Assembly (NCBI GenBank): GCA_902806325.1
Contig: CADCWE010000229.1
Coordinates: 1-59,130, forward strand
DNA: 59,130 nucleotides
Direction of reading: 5' to 3'
Source of the DNA: an uncultured Thermomicrobiales bacterium
GTDB taxonomy: Bacteria > Chloroflexota > Chloroflexia > Thermomicrobiales > UBA6265
Shown: positions 15,733-24,356 of the stretch, piece by piece
Layout of the letters: each line of letters begins with the position of its first letter
Position numbering within the stretch: the stretch's first letter is position 1
Position numbers and translations under genes: made by a program
Notes under the pieces: model-generated
Databases searched by the model: none
Told to the model about the DNA's origin: nothing
What the model saw: only the letters and a program-made list of their open reading frames with translations

Positions 15733-15898
15733 GAGCCCTGCGAGCGCCGCTCAGCGATGCCGGGGCCAGCAGCGAACGCCGCGCCGACCGGGATGGTATG
15801 GTTGCCAAAGACGGTAGCCGGGATTTCACGACGAGACGACCGCCTATCGGGGCCGGCCCGCTTCCGGACCCCGGTTTCCCGCCGCCGAGGAGGATTCC

Positions 15899-16396
15899 AT
15901 GGCCGAGCACGAACCCCGCCGGCACGCCGGCGCCAACCTGGCGCACGTCAACCTGACCGACGACGACCTCTCCGAAGACGACCTGGCCGGTGCCGATCTC
16001 ACCGACGCGGTGCTGAAACGGACCAACCTCCATGGCGCCCATCTGGACCACGCCCGGATGCAGCGCGACGATCTCTCCGGCGCCAACCTTTCCGACGCCC
16101 ATCTGCCGGACGCCAACCTCCGCGGGGCGAACCTGGCCGGAGCCAATCTCGCGCGGGCCGACCTGTCCCGCGCGAATCTGACCGCCACCGATCTTCGCGG
16201 CGCCGACCTGACCGGCGCCGACCTGACCGAAGCCGACCTGCGCGACGCCAAGCTGGACCGCGCCAACCCGGAGGCGGCCCGCTCCATCGCCGGCGCCTCG
16301 TTCCGCGGCGCGACCGGGCTGTCCGACGCCCAGCGCGACGACTGCGGCACCAAGTGGGCCGTGCTCGACGCCGCCACCGAGGAGCCGGCGGGGTAG
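15899..16396 (+). CDS. Pentapeptide-repeat protein
   Basis: 165 residues. From about residue 28 to 120 the chain is a run of A(D/N)L-x-x pentapeptides ('ANLRGANLAGANLARADLSR' and similar), predicted to form a right-handed quadrilateral beta-helix of about five turns. A short charged N-terminus and a C-terminal cap ('SIAGASFRGATGLSDAQRDD') flank it. There is no signal peptide. Some pentapeptide proteins mimic DNA and protect gyrase, but most have no known role, and nothing here decides. GAGGAG lies 8 bases before the ATG. Confidence 0.88.
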   Translation: MAEHEPRRHAGANLAHVNLTDDDLSEDDLAGADLTDAVLKRTNLHGAHLDHARMQRDDLSGANLSDAHLPDANLRGANLAGANLARADLSRANLTATDLRGADLTGADLTEADLRDAKLDRANPEAARSIAGASFRGATGLSDAQRDDCGTKWAVLDAATEEPAG

Positions 16397-16609
16397 CGCC
16401 TTCGGACGCGGCGGATCCCCAATCACCGAAACGCTCGGCCCCCGTTCCCTCGGCGACCACGGGGAATGGGGGTCGTGTCGCCTCGAACGTGCTTCCTTTG
16501 CCTAACCATCGGGACCCACGATCGAGGGAGAGGGGGTGCGTGGATGGCGAGACTCGTCCGTCGCCGGCGCGGTCATCCAACGGGGCGTTATTGGTTTGTT
16601 GACTCCCGT

Positions 16610-16637
16610 TTGACAGTTGGGCGCCGCCGCTTAGACT
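16610..16637 (+). promoter_or_regulatory. Promoter of the PhoX-like gene, in the 16397-16762 gap
   Basis: TTGACA (16610-16615), 16-base spacer, TAGACT (16632-16637). A second TTGAC lies 11 bases upstream, which may be a second half-site for an activator or chance. Transcription would begin near 16645, about 120 bases before the chosen GTG start. The rest of the 366-base gap after the pentapeptide gene shows no gene and no clear terminator. Confidence 0.7.
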
Positions 16638-16762
16638 AACCTTCCCCAGGATCATCCGCGAGGTGCGGACGCGTTGCCCTGAGGGGGGCGGTGCGGGGTC
16701 CGACCGCCGGTGCCCCGACGACGGGCGGCCCCGGCGGAGGTGGAGGAAGGAGCGGGAGCTCG

Positions 16763-18772
16763 GTGATCGACTACGAAGGCGACAAGGACAAGATCTATTC
16801 GATCAACGGCCGCGGTGAGGCGTTCGCGGACGTGCTGGCGCGGCGACTCAACCGCCGGGGGCTGCTCAAGAGCGCGGCGGCGGCTTCGGCCCTGGCGGTC
16901 ACCGGCCCCCGCCTGGTGCCCGCCCCGGCGGCCGCCCAGGGCACGCCAACGGCCGGCGCGGCGGTCGGCAAGCTGGCCTTCGCCCCGATCTCGCTCGACG
17001 AGGGGTCCGAGCTGGTGGTCGCCGAGGGGCACCGCGCCACGGCGTTCCTGAGATGGGGCGAACCGCTCTTCGCCGACGCGCCGGACTTCGACCCCGAGGC
17101 CCAGACGCCCGAGAGCCAGGCGAAGCAGTTCGGCTACAACTGCGACTGGATGGGCTTTTTCCCCCTGCCGCAGGGGTCGGACGCGTCGGATCACGGCTTG
17201 CTGGTGGTCAACCACGAGTACACCAACCCGGAGTTGATGTTCCCCGGCTATCTCAGCCCGAACCCGGAGTACAGCCCGCCCGCGTCCGACGACGCGCCGC
17301 CAGACGTGCCGGAGTTCCTGACCAACCCAACCCAGGAGATCGTCGACACCGAACTCGAAGCCCACGGCCTGTCCGTGGTGGAGATCCGGCGCGACGAAAC
17401 CGGCGAGTGGCAGATCGTCCGCGACTCCGAGTACAACCGCCGGCTCACCGCCACCACCCCGATGGAGGCGACGGGACCGGCGGCCGGGACCGACCTCCTC
17501 AAGACATCCGCCGACGCGACCGGCACGCGGATCAGCGGTACCCTTAACAATTGCGCCGGCGGCGTCACCCCCTGGGGCACGGTCGTCACCGGTGAGGAAA
17601 ACTTCCAGCAGTACTTCGCCAACCTCGGCCAGCTGGCCGAGGACGACCCGATCCGCGTCGCCCACGACCGGTTCGGGATCGAGGAAGGCTCGTCGGAGCG
17701 GCGGTGGGAAGAGTTTCACGACCGCTTCGATCTGACCAAGGAGCCGAACGAGCCGTTCCGCTACGGCTGGGGCGTCGAGTTCGACCCGTACGACCCGGAA
17801 TCGGTGCCGAAGAAGCGAACCGCGCTCGGCCGCGCCAAGCACGAGGGCCACACCTCCTTCGTCGCTCCCGGCGGACAGGTCGCCATCTATTCGGGCGACG
17901 ACGAGCGGTTCGAGTACGCCTACAAGTTCGTCACCACCGGCAGCTACGACGAGAACGACCGCGCCGCGAACATGGATCTGCTCGATGAGGGCACCCTCTA
18001 TGTCGCCAAGTTCAACGAGGACGGCACCGGCGAGTGGCTGCCGCTGGTCGCGGGCGAGGGCGAACTGACCGAGGCGAACGGCTTCCCGACCCAGGCCGAG
18101 GTGGTCGTCAACGCCCGGTTCGCCGCCGACGCGGTCGGCGCGACCAAGATGGACCGGCCGGAAGACTTCGAGACCAACCCGGTCACCGGCAAGGTCTACC
18201 TGGTCTGCACCAACAACAGCCGGCGCCAGCTGGAGGAAACCGACGCGGCCAACCCGCGGCCGCAGAACCTGGGCGGCCACATCATCGAGATCACCGAGAC
18301 CGGCGACGACCACGCCGCGACCACGTTCAACTGGGAGATCTTCATCCTCGCCGGCGACCCGGCCCAGGGATCGACCCACTTCGCCGGCTTCGACACCGAC
18401 GAGGTCAGTCCGATCGCATCGCCGGACAACATCACCTTCGATGTCGACGGCAACCTCTGGATCTCGACCGACGGCCTGGGCAACACCCTAGCGGGCAACG
18501 ACGGCCTGTTCGTGGTCCCGACCGAGGGCGAGGAGCGCGGCTTCGTGCGCCAGTTCTTCAGCAGCGTTCCCGGCGCCGAGGTCTCCGGCCCGGTGTTCAC
18601 GCCGGACAACACCTCCTTGTTCGCCTCGATCCAGCATCCCGCGGAAGGCAGCTCGTACGAGGAACCGACGATCCGCTGGCCCGACGGCGGCGACGCCCCG
18701 GTCCGCCCAAGTGTGGTCGTGATTCAGGCGGCCGACGCCACGGCGCGAGTCGGCACGGGCGGCGCGGTCTAG
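16763..18772 (+). CDS. PhoX family (DUF839) Tat-exported phosphatase-like protein
   Basis: 669 residues. A twin-arginine signal ('RRLNRRGLLKSAAAASALAV', cleavage near 'AAAQGTP') sends the folded protein across the membrane. The body is the DUF839/PhoX beta-propeller: 'LLVVNHEYTNPELM', 'NNCAGGVTPWGTVVTGEENF' (the conserved Glu-containing metal region), 'FEYAYKFVTTGSYD', 'FETNPVTGKVYLVCTNN' and 'PDNITFDVDGNLWISTDG'. PhoX enzymes are Ca/Fe-dependent alkaline phosphatases, but many DUF839 proteins have unproven activity. The GTG at 16763 (GGAGCT upstream) is preferred over GTG 16691, which would add a Gly/Pro-rich leader. Preceded by its own promoter, followed by a long palindrome. Confidence 0.88.
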   Translation: MIDYEGDKDKIYSINGRGEAFADVLARRLNRRGLLKSAAAASALAVTGPRLVPAPAAAQGTPTAGAAVGKLAFAPISLDEGSELVVAEGHRATAFLRWGEPLFADAPDFDPEAQTPESQAKQFGYNCDWMGFFPLPQGSDASDHGLLVVNHEYTNPELMFPGYLSPNPEYSPPASDDAPPDVPEFLTNPTQEIVDTELEAHGLSVVEIRRDETGEWQIVRDSEYNRRLTATTPMEATGPAAGTDLLKTSADATGTRISGTLNNCAGGVTPWGTVVTGEENFQQYFANLGQLAEDDPIRVAHDRFGIEEGSSERRWEEFHDRFDLTKEPNEPFRYGWGVEFDPYDPESVPKKRTALGRAKHEGHTSFVAPGGQVAIYSGDDERFEYAYKFVTTGSYDENDRAANMDLLDEGTLYVAKFNEDGTGEWLPLVAGEGELTEANGFPTQAEVVVNARFAADAVGATKMDRPEDFETNPVTGKVYLVCTNNSRRQLEETDAANPRPQNLGGHIIEITETGDDHAATTFNWEIFILAGDPAQGSTHFAGFDTDEVSPIASPDNITFDVDGNLWISTDGLGNTLAGNDGLFVVPTEGEERGFVRQFFSSVPGAEVSGPVFTPDNTSLFASIQHPAEGSSYEEPTIRWPDGGDAPVRPSVVVIQAADATARVGTGGAV

Positions 18773-18810
18773 GGAATATCCAGCGCGATCGGTCTCCGAA
18801 CGGCCCCTTC

Positions 18811-18846
18811 CCAAGCCCCTCCCCCTGGTTCGGGGGAGGGGCTTGG
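18811..18846. repeat. GC palindrome, possible bidirectional terminator
   Basis: CCAAGCCCCTCCCCC (18811-18825) pairs perfectly over 15 bp with 18832-18846 around the loop TGGTTC. It lies 38 bases after the PhoX stop and just before the convergent MFS pseudogene end. There is no clear T-run. Similar G/C-run palindromes sit in other intergenic gaps of this window (45733, 56046), so it is probably one member of an intergenic repeat class that may also help end transcription. Confidence 0.65.
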
Positions 18847-18873
18847 TGATTTCCAACACGGCGGGACGCCCCT

Positions 18874-20139
18874 TTACGTGCGGCTGGCGCTCGCCCCACG
18901 CCGGCCATCGCCGCCGCCGCGAGCAGCGACGCGCCGACCATCCCCCACAGAACCGACCCGTAGCCGCCAGCGGCGGCGTAGGCCGCGCCGGCGCCGACCG
19001 GGGCCAAGCGCCCGCGCCCCGGCGAGGAACAAGGCCAGCATCCCGTTGATCGCCCCGTAGTGCGCCCGCCCGTAGAACTCCGCGACCAACCCGGTGCGCA
19101 TCAACGTCACCACGCCCCGCCCCGCCCCCAGGAGGAGAACGGCGATCAGGACCCCCGCCCGGTCCGGCCAACCCATCAGCACGGCGAGGGCGATGGCTTG
19201 GAGTCCGAACACCCAGGCGGTCAGGGCGACCGGCGAGAGACGCCCGCCGAAGACGGTCGCCACCACCCGCGCGCCCACCTGCGCCGCCCCGATCAGGCCG
19301 GTCGCCCCGGCCGCGAACGCGGCGCCGTCCCCGCGCTCGGTCAGGTAGGGGATCAGGTGGACCCCGACCGCGACCGTGGCGAACGTTTCCAGGAGGAACG
19401 CCACGGTCAGCCACTAGAAGGCCGCATCGCGCAGCGCGTCGCGCGCCGTCACGTCGGAGGGGTTGGTTTCAACCACCGGGGCGTCGGCGATCGCGCGGGG
19501 AGCGGCGCCGTCCGGGAGTAGACCGAGATCCTCCGGACGCCGACCCAGCAGGAGGGCGTGGGGCGGGATCGTCGAGTGGGCCAACACGCCGGCGAGGACG
19601 ACCAGCGCCCGTCGCCAGCCCAGCGCCTCTGCCGGCGCTCCCGAGAGCGGGAGAAAGATCGTGCTCGCGAAGCCGGCGGCGACGGTCACCAGGATCAACG
19701 CCCGGCCCCGGTCCCGCGCGAACCACGTCGCCACCGTCGCGAAGGTCGGCTCGTAAAGGGTGGTCGCCATCGCCAGGCCAATCCCCGCCCAGATCAGGTT
19801 ATAGGCCAGCAGGCTCTCGACGCCGGCCCAGTCGAGGACCAGCAACGACCCGGCGACCGACCCGGTGGTCATCAGCGCCCTGGGGCCGTGCCGGTCGAGC
19901 CAGCGGCCGGCGAACGGGGCGGCGAGACCGGAAACCAGCAACGCCAGCGAGTAGCCCCCGGTCAAGGCGGCGGTGGACCAGCCCAACTCGGCCCGCAGCG
20001 GAACGAGAATCACCGAGAAGGCGTAGTAAAGGACGCCCCAGGAGACGGTCTCGGTGGCGGCCAAGGCTCTGGCCACCACCCAGCCGAAGTAGGGGCGCCG
20101 CCCGATCCCCGGTCCGGACGCGTTCGCGTGGCCCGGCAT
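18874..20139 (-). pseudogene. MFS transporter of the arsenic operon, broken by an amber codon and a frameshift
   Basis: A twelve-helix major facilitator in two pieces. 20139-19414 encodes about 241 residues ('GRRPYFGWVVARALAATETV', 'AGRWLDRHGPRALMTTGS'), then TAG at 19414-19416. The same frame continues at once with 'WLTVAFLLETFATVAVGVHL' and 'RLSPVALTAWVFGLQAIALA', so the TAG stands inside a helix ('AAF-stop-WLTVAF'). Near 19003-19008 one extra G shifts the frame; 'LAPVGAGAAYAAAGGYGSVL' continues in the next frame. The ATG touches the stop of the upstream flavoprotein gene (TAGATG, GAGGAG ribosome site). In intact ars operons this position holds an organoarsenical or arsenite exporter. Decay and sequence error both explain the two lesions. 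Confidence 0.8.
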
Positions 20140-21597
20140 CTACTCCTCGTTGATGGGGCCGCGGCACGCGCCGCGCGCCGCGGCGGACAATTGGATCACC
20201 TGGGGCGCGGTCCCGCCGCAGCAACTGTTGGCAGCGGTCCCGGTGGAGGCGGAAGGGCCGGTGCCACAGCAGCTTGCCGATTCGCCCTCGGGGGCGCTGC
20301 CGACGGCGCAGCAGGCAACGCCGCGCTCGGCGAGGACATCGGTCGAGCAGACCCCGGTTTCCGGGAGCACCAAACGGACCTCCCGCGCCGCCGCCCAGTC
20401 GCCGGCGATGGCGGCGGCGACCGAGCGCACCTGTTCGTAGCCGGTCAGCATCAGAAAGGTCGGCGCCCGGCCGTAGCTCTTCATCCCCACCACGTAGACG
20501 CCGGCGTCGGGGTGCTTGAGTTCCTCCGCACCGTGGGGCGGGACGGAACCGCAGGAGTGGACGTTGGGGTCGATCAGGGGGGCGAGCGCCGCCGGGCTTT
20601 CGATAACCGGGTCCAGGTTGAGGCGAAGCTCGGCCAGCATCGCAAGGTTGGGCCGGTAGCCGGTCGCGACCACGATCTCGTCGACCGGGGGCAAGACGTC
20701 GTCGTCCCCGGCGACGGCGACGCCATCGGCGGTCGCCGTCAACCGCGCCGTTCGGAACCCGGTCGCCAGGCGGAGGTGCCCGTCCTCGACCAGCCGGCGG
20801 ACGCGCTCCCCCAGCGCTCCGCGAGCCGGCAGCGCGTCGGCGATGCCGCCGCCGAACAAGGACCGCAAACGATCGGCCGGCTTGCGGACGGCCCAGGTCA
20901 CCGCCGTGCCCGGCGCCTCGCCGGCGAGGGTCATCAGATCCAGTAGGGCGTTGAAGGCCGAGTGCCCGCCGCCCACGACCAGCACCCGTTTGCCCGCGTA
21001 ACGCGCCCGGTGGAAGCCGAGCGCGTCGGGGATGCCGGCGAAGATCCGGTCGGCAAGTTCCCGCTCGCCGATCGCCGGCACCCCGGCGGCCCCGAGCGGG
21101 TTCGGCGTCGCGGTGGTGCCGGAAGCGTCGATCACCGCCTTGGCCAGGAACGGCGCTTCCTGGTCGTCGGCCGTCCGGATGGTCAGGAGATAGGGGGCTC
21201 GATCGCGGCCGTCGGACTTCATCTTGTCGAAGCCGTCGCGAGTCACGGACACCACCCGGGATCCGACCCGGATGCGCGAGTGCAGCGCGGGCAGCGTGGC
21301 CAGCGGGGCGAGGTAGCGTTCGACCACCTCTTGCCCGGTCGGGTATTCGTCGGGGTCCGGCTCAACCCATCCGCCCGCCGAGAGCAGGGCGCGCGCGGCG
21401 TCGTCGACGACGTAGCGCCAGGGCGAGAAGAGGCGGACGTGGCCCCAGCCGAGCACGCCGGAGCCGACGACCGGCCCGGCCTCGAAGACGATCGGGTCTT
21501 CGCCCCGGGCGAGCAGGTGGGCGGCGGCGGCGAGACCGACGGGTCCGGCGCCGATGACGGCGACCGGGAGTGCATCGCGGCGGTGGTTGGGTTCCAT
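20140..21597 (-). CDS. arsO: ArsO-like flavin-dependent monooxygenase with Cys-rich tail
   Basis: 485 residues. FAD motif 'VAVIGAGPVGLAAAAHLLAR' near 13, 'HVRLFSPWRYVVDDAAR' near 53 (the ArsO/flavoprotein block), NADP motif 'KRVLVVGGGHSAFNALLDLM' near 203 and 'EIVVATGYRPNL' near 308. The last about 70 residues hold seven cysteines in 'VCSTD', 'ACCAVG', 'ASCCGTG' and 'NSCCGG', a tail that could bind As(III) or Sb(III). Homologues occur in ars operons between arsR and an MFS gene, as here. The reaction in these operons is not fully defined. The 110-base gap to arsR contains a candidate operator. The gene symbol is by context. Confidence 0.8.
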   Translation of the reverse strand: MEPNHRRDALPVAVIGAGPVGLAAAAHLLARGEDPIVFEAGPVVGSGVLGWGHVRLFSPWRYVVDDAARALLSAGGWVEPDPDEYPTGQEVVERYLAPLATLPALHSRIRVGSRVVSVTRDGFDKMKSDGRDRAPYLLTIRTADDQEAPFLAKAVIDASGTTATPNPLGAAGVPAIGERELADRIFAGIPDALGFHRARYAGKRVLVVGGGHSAFNALLDLMTLAGEAPGTAVTWAVRKPADRLRSLFGGGIADALPARGALGERVRRLVEDGHLRLATGFRTARLTATADGVAVAGDDDVLPPVDEIVVATGYRPNLAMLAELRLNLDPVIESPAALAPLIDPNVHSCGSVPPHGAEELKHPDAGVYVVGMKSYGRAPTFLMLTGYEQVRSVAAAIAGDWAAAREVRLVLPETGVCSTDVLAERGVACCAVGSAPEGESASCCGTGPSASTGTAANSCCGGTAPQVIQLSAAARGACRGPINEE

Positions 21598-21638
21598 GAC
21601 GATCGGTCCTTTCGGCGACGGGAGGTGCCCCGTTCCTC

Positions 21639-21665
21639 CATCGAATAACGACGATACTCGATGAA
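21639..21665 (-). promoter_or_regulatory. Candidate ArsR operator between arsR and arsO
   Basis: Inverted repeat CATCGA (21639-21644) / TCGATG (21658-21663) with a 13-base centre. The 9-mer TTCATCGAG on the minus strand (21657-21665) recurs on the plus strand at 22108-22116, inside the arsR promoter. Two copies flanking arsR suggest a single regulator binding both places. Binding by this ArsR is inferred. Confidence 0.45.
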
Positions 21666-21707
21666 ATGACCCCGGGCGGTGTCCTGCCGGGTCACGCCTT
21701 TTTGGTG

Positions 21708-22073
21708 CTAGGCGCTCAGAATTCGGCGGGCCGCTTCGGGAAACTCGGCCAGGCAGGCGCGGTTGACGCGGTAGTACATGAAGGTGCCGCGCCGCTCGGC
21801 GACCACGAAGCGCACGTCGCGCAGCACCTTCAGATGGTGAGAGATGGCCGACTGGCCAAGTGGGAAGCGGTCGACGATGTCGCAGACGCAGAGCGGCTCT
21901 CCGCTCCCGGCAAGCAGATTCAGGATCCGGAGCCGCGTGGGGTCGGCCAGGGCCTTGAACCAGCCGGCGTACTCCTCGGCCTGCGCCTCGGTGACTGACG
22001 GCGATAGGTCGACCGGCGGCCGGCCGGGGGCCGTCGGGATCGTTCGGGGGCGCTCAAGGGTTGCGCTGGCCAT
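21708..22073 (-). CDS. arsR: ArsR As(III)-sensing transcriptional repressor
   Basis: 121 residues. 'WFKALADPTRLRILNLLAG' begins the winged helix, 'LCVCDIVDRFPLGQSAISHH' carries the C-V-C metal-binding pair in the helix-turn-helix (as in ArsR1 of E. coli plasmids), and 'LRDVRFVVAERRGTFMYYRV' is the recognition end and wing. Unlike the ArsR at 10240, the Cys pair is present, so As(III)/Sb(III) sensing is likely. First gene of arsR-arsO-MFS on the minus strand. It has its own TTGACA promoter with a possible operator in the spacer, the expected autoregulated design. Confidence 0.92.
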   Translation of the reverse strand: MASATLERPRTIPTAPGRPPVDLSPSVTEAQAEEYAGWFKALADPTRLRILNLLAGSGEPLCVCDIVDRFPLGQSAISHHLKVLRDVRFVVAERRGTFMYYRVNRACLAEFPEAARRILSA

Positions 22074-22096
22074 GGTGCGGCGTTCTCCTCGACCGG

Positions 22097-22125
22097 ATCA
22101 TCGCCCATTCATCGAGGTTTGTCAA
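22097..22125 (-). promoter_or_regulatory. arsR promoter with embedded operator motif, in the 22074-22538 gap
   Basis: Minus strand: TTGACA (22120-22125), 17-base spacer, GATGAT (22097-22102, 4 of 6 consensus). The spacer contains the motif that recurs between arsR and arsO (TTCATCGAG on the plus strand, 22108-22116), so a bound repressor would cover the promoter. The rest of the 465-base gap up to thiL shows Arg/Pro-rich random frames only. Confidence 0.6.
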
Positions 22126-22538
22126 TGGATGCCGCAACGCTCGTCGATGCGGATGCGATCGTGTCGGTGCCCCTATCCGAACCGCCCGCCTCCGCGACGA
22201 GCGGTTGCAGCCCGACGGTCCTCTCCCCCCGTGGACCTCGTCGCGGCGAAGGCGCCGGGGTCGCGGGAGCGCCAGCGCCGTGCGGGGCCGTGGCGGCGAC
22301 CGCCGGCGCCCGACCGTCCGCGTTCTCGGTGGTCGGGCGCGTCCGTGCCGGGAGAGCGCTATCCTCGACCTGGTCGCCGCGGGTGCGGTCGCTGGGGATC
22401 CCCGGGTGCCTCTGCCCCGGAATCCATTCCGGGGCCGTCGTCGGTGGCGGGCATGGTCTTCCTCACGCATCGGTATCGGATGCGGGAGCATACGCCCGGG
22501 CGAGCGGGACCGGGAAATCCGGCTGACCCGTTCCCTCG

Positions 22539-23570
22539 TCACCCCGCAAAATGGTCGAACGCGCCGGCCGCAACCGCCGATTCCGTCCCGTTCGCGTCCA
22601 GCAACAGCAGCGACGGTCGGCTATCCCCCACGGGAACGACGTCGCCGATCGCGGTCAGGGTGGCGCCGATCGCGGCGGCGGCCCCGCGGAGGGGGCCGAA
22701 GGCGTCCGGGGCGATGGTGAACAGCAGCTCGTAGTCTTCGCCGCCGCGGGTGCCGAGGGCGAACCAATCGGCGGGGAAGAGGGCGCGAACGGCGGCCGGG
22801 ATCGGGATCGCGGCGGCGTCGAGCCGGGCCGCGACGCCGCTGGCGGCGAGCAGCTTGGGCAGATCCCCGAAGAGGCCATCGCTGAGGTCCATCGCCGCGC
22901 TGGCGCCGTGATCGAGGAGCAGACCACCGAGGACGACGCGCGGCCGGGGCCGGAGGTGAGCGGCCAGGAGCAGATCGGCGGTGGTGGCACGCGGGCGACC
23001 GGAACCGGCCTGAAGCAGGCGCAGACCCGCCGCCGCCGCGCCGAGGGCGCCGCTGACGGCGACCAGATCGCCGGCTCGGGCGCCGCCGCGGGTCAGCGCC
23101 CGGCCGGCGCGTGTTTCGCCGAGCGCGGTGACGTGGAGCGCCAACCCGGCCGGGGAGGCGACCACGTCACCGCCGGCGACGAGGACCCCGTGGGCGGCGG
23201 CGAGGGCGCCGGCGCCACGGTAGAGATCTTCCAGATCGGCGACGCGCTCGGATCCCCGTAGGCCGAGGGTGAGGGTCACCAGGCGAGGCACGGCGCCCAT
23301 CGCCGCGAGATCCGAGAGGTTGACCGCCATCGCCTTGTGGCCGAGGCTGGTCCAGTCGGTCCAATCGAGGCGGAAGTGAACCCCCTCGGAGAGACCGTCG
23401 GCGGTGACGACCAGGGTTTCGCCCGGGGTCGGCGTCCAGAGCGCGGCGTCGTCGCCGATCCCGAGGACCAAGCTCGGATCGGCAACGGTCGCGGGCGGCA
23501 GCGCCGCCCGCAACGCCGCGATCAGGCCGAACTCGCCGACCTCCCGCACCGTCCGGCCGTCGTCGGTCAT
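22539..23570 (-). CDS. thiL: Thiamine-monophosphate kinase
   Basis: 343 residues. Phosphorylates thiamine monophosphate to thiamine diphosphate, the last step of cofactor synthesis, using ATP and Mg2+. It shows the AIR-synthase-like fold of ThiL: 'EFGLIAALRAALP' at the start, 'VLGIGDDAALW' near 40 (metal Asp pair), 'VHFRLDWTDWTSLGHKAMAV' near 65, 'NLSDLAAMGAVPRLVTLTLG' near 86-105, 'VLVAGGDVVASP' near 132, 'AMDLSDGLFGDLPKLL' near 225 and 'TRGGEDYELLFT' near 270. The ATG at 23570 begins directly before the domain. No other thiamine gene is close. Confidence 0.93.
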   Translation of the reverse strand: MTDDGRTVREVGEFGLIAALRAALPPATVADPSLVLGIGDDAALWTPTPGETLVVTADGLSEGVHFRLDWTDWTSLGHKAMAVNLSDLAAMGAVPRLVTLTLGLRGSERVADLEDLYRGAGALAAAHGVLVAGGDVVASPAGLALHVTALGETRAGRALTRGGARAGDLVAVSGALGAAAAGLRLLQAGSGRPRATTADLLLAAHLRPRPRVVLGGLLLDHGASAAMDLSDGLFGDLPKLLAASGVAARLDAAAIPIPAAVRALFPADWFALGTRGGEDYELLFTIAPDAFGPLRGAAAAIGATLTAIGDVVPVGDSRPSLLLLDANGTESAVAAGAFDHFAG

Positions 23571-23599
23571 CGAAGCGTGCCCGGTGGACGTTTCGCCGC

Positions 23600-24160
23600 C
23601 TACGAGCGGAGATCGGCGGCCAGGATCAGCCGCTCGGCGTCCGGTTGGAAGAAGAGCCGGGCCACCGACGCGGTGCGCAACACGGCAAAGATCAGGAGTC
23701 CAGCGCCCGAGGTGCCGGGGGCCAACGAGGCGTCCGCGAAGAGCGTCTCGGCGGAGTCCTCGGCGAGCTGGGCGCTGGCGTTGCGGAAGACGAACCCTTC
23801 GGCGTCCTGGACGACGAAGAAATAGCCGTAGACGTCGACGGGGCGCGGGCCGGTGACCGCGGCCTCGATCGCGACGGCGACGTAGCGAAAGCCGGGTTGG
23901 GGGGCGTAGTTCGGATCGTAGGCATCGAAGGGGTCGACGACATCGGTGACCGTGATCGACGCCGTTTCGGCCCCTTCCGGGCCAATCACCGAGACCGCGT
24001 CGCCGGCCCGGGGATCGTTCCCGCAGGCGCCGCCCGCGGCGGGGGTGGCGTCCTGGGCGGACGCGCCGGCGTGGGTCCAGGCCAGCAGTGACCCGGCTCC
24101 GACCGCGCCCGCGCCGCGCAGCGCGGTCCGCCGATTGATCCGCGAACCAGTGTTGACCAC
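23600..24160 (-). CDS. Tat-exported small protein with an immunoglobulin-like (DUF4352-type) domain
   Basis: 186 residues. The GTG at 24160 follows GGAGAAACGATC. The N-terminus is a twin-arginine signal ('RINRRTALRGAGAVGAGSLL', cleavage near 'GASAQDATPAAG'). The mature part ('ASITVTDVVDPFDAYDP', 'GFRYVAVAIEAAVTG', 'DVYGYFFVVQDAEGFVFRN', 'PGTSGAGLLIFAV') has the strand pattern of the DUF4352/telokin-like domains found in secreted bacterial proteins. The role is unknown. It sits 29 bases upstream of thiL on the same strand, but there is no reason to link the functions. Confidence 0.75.
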   Translation of the reverse strand: MVNTGSRINRRTALRGAGAVGAGSLLAWTHAGASAQDATPAAGGACGNDPRAGDAVSVIGPEGAETASITVTDVVDPFDAYDPNYAPQPGFRYVAVAIEAAVTGPRPVDVYGYFFVVQDAEGFVFRNASAQLAEDSAETLFADASLAPGTSGAGLLIFAVLRTASVARLFFQPDAERLILAADLRS

Positions 24161-24356
24161 GATCGTTTCTCCTTGCTCGACGCGACGACCGACGCCGCTC
24201 CCCGCGGCGCCGCCGGGTGGGCGTCCCGCCGCCAGTATCCGACCCTGCCGGGGCGCGGTCAATCGTCCGGACGGTGGCGCACGCGCGCGATCGGCGGCGG
24301 CGGCTGGGGTACGCTGAAGCGTCGGAACGACGACCGCAGCCGAGGAGGGCCAGATC

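Noticed and set aside
16652..18379. A 575-residue minus-strand frame opposite PhoX
   Set aside because: Antisense shadow; the plus-strand PhoX frame has a Tat signal and conserved motifs.
19414..19416. Possible recoding of TAG (pyrrolysine or reassigned amber) in the MFS gene
   Set aside because: TAA also interrupts another gene in the window, the same MFS gene has a frameshift, and many intact genes here end in TAG; no pyl gene is seen.
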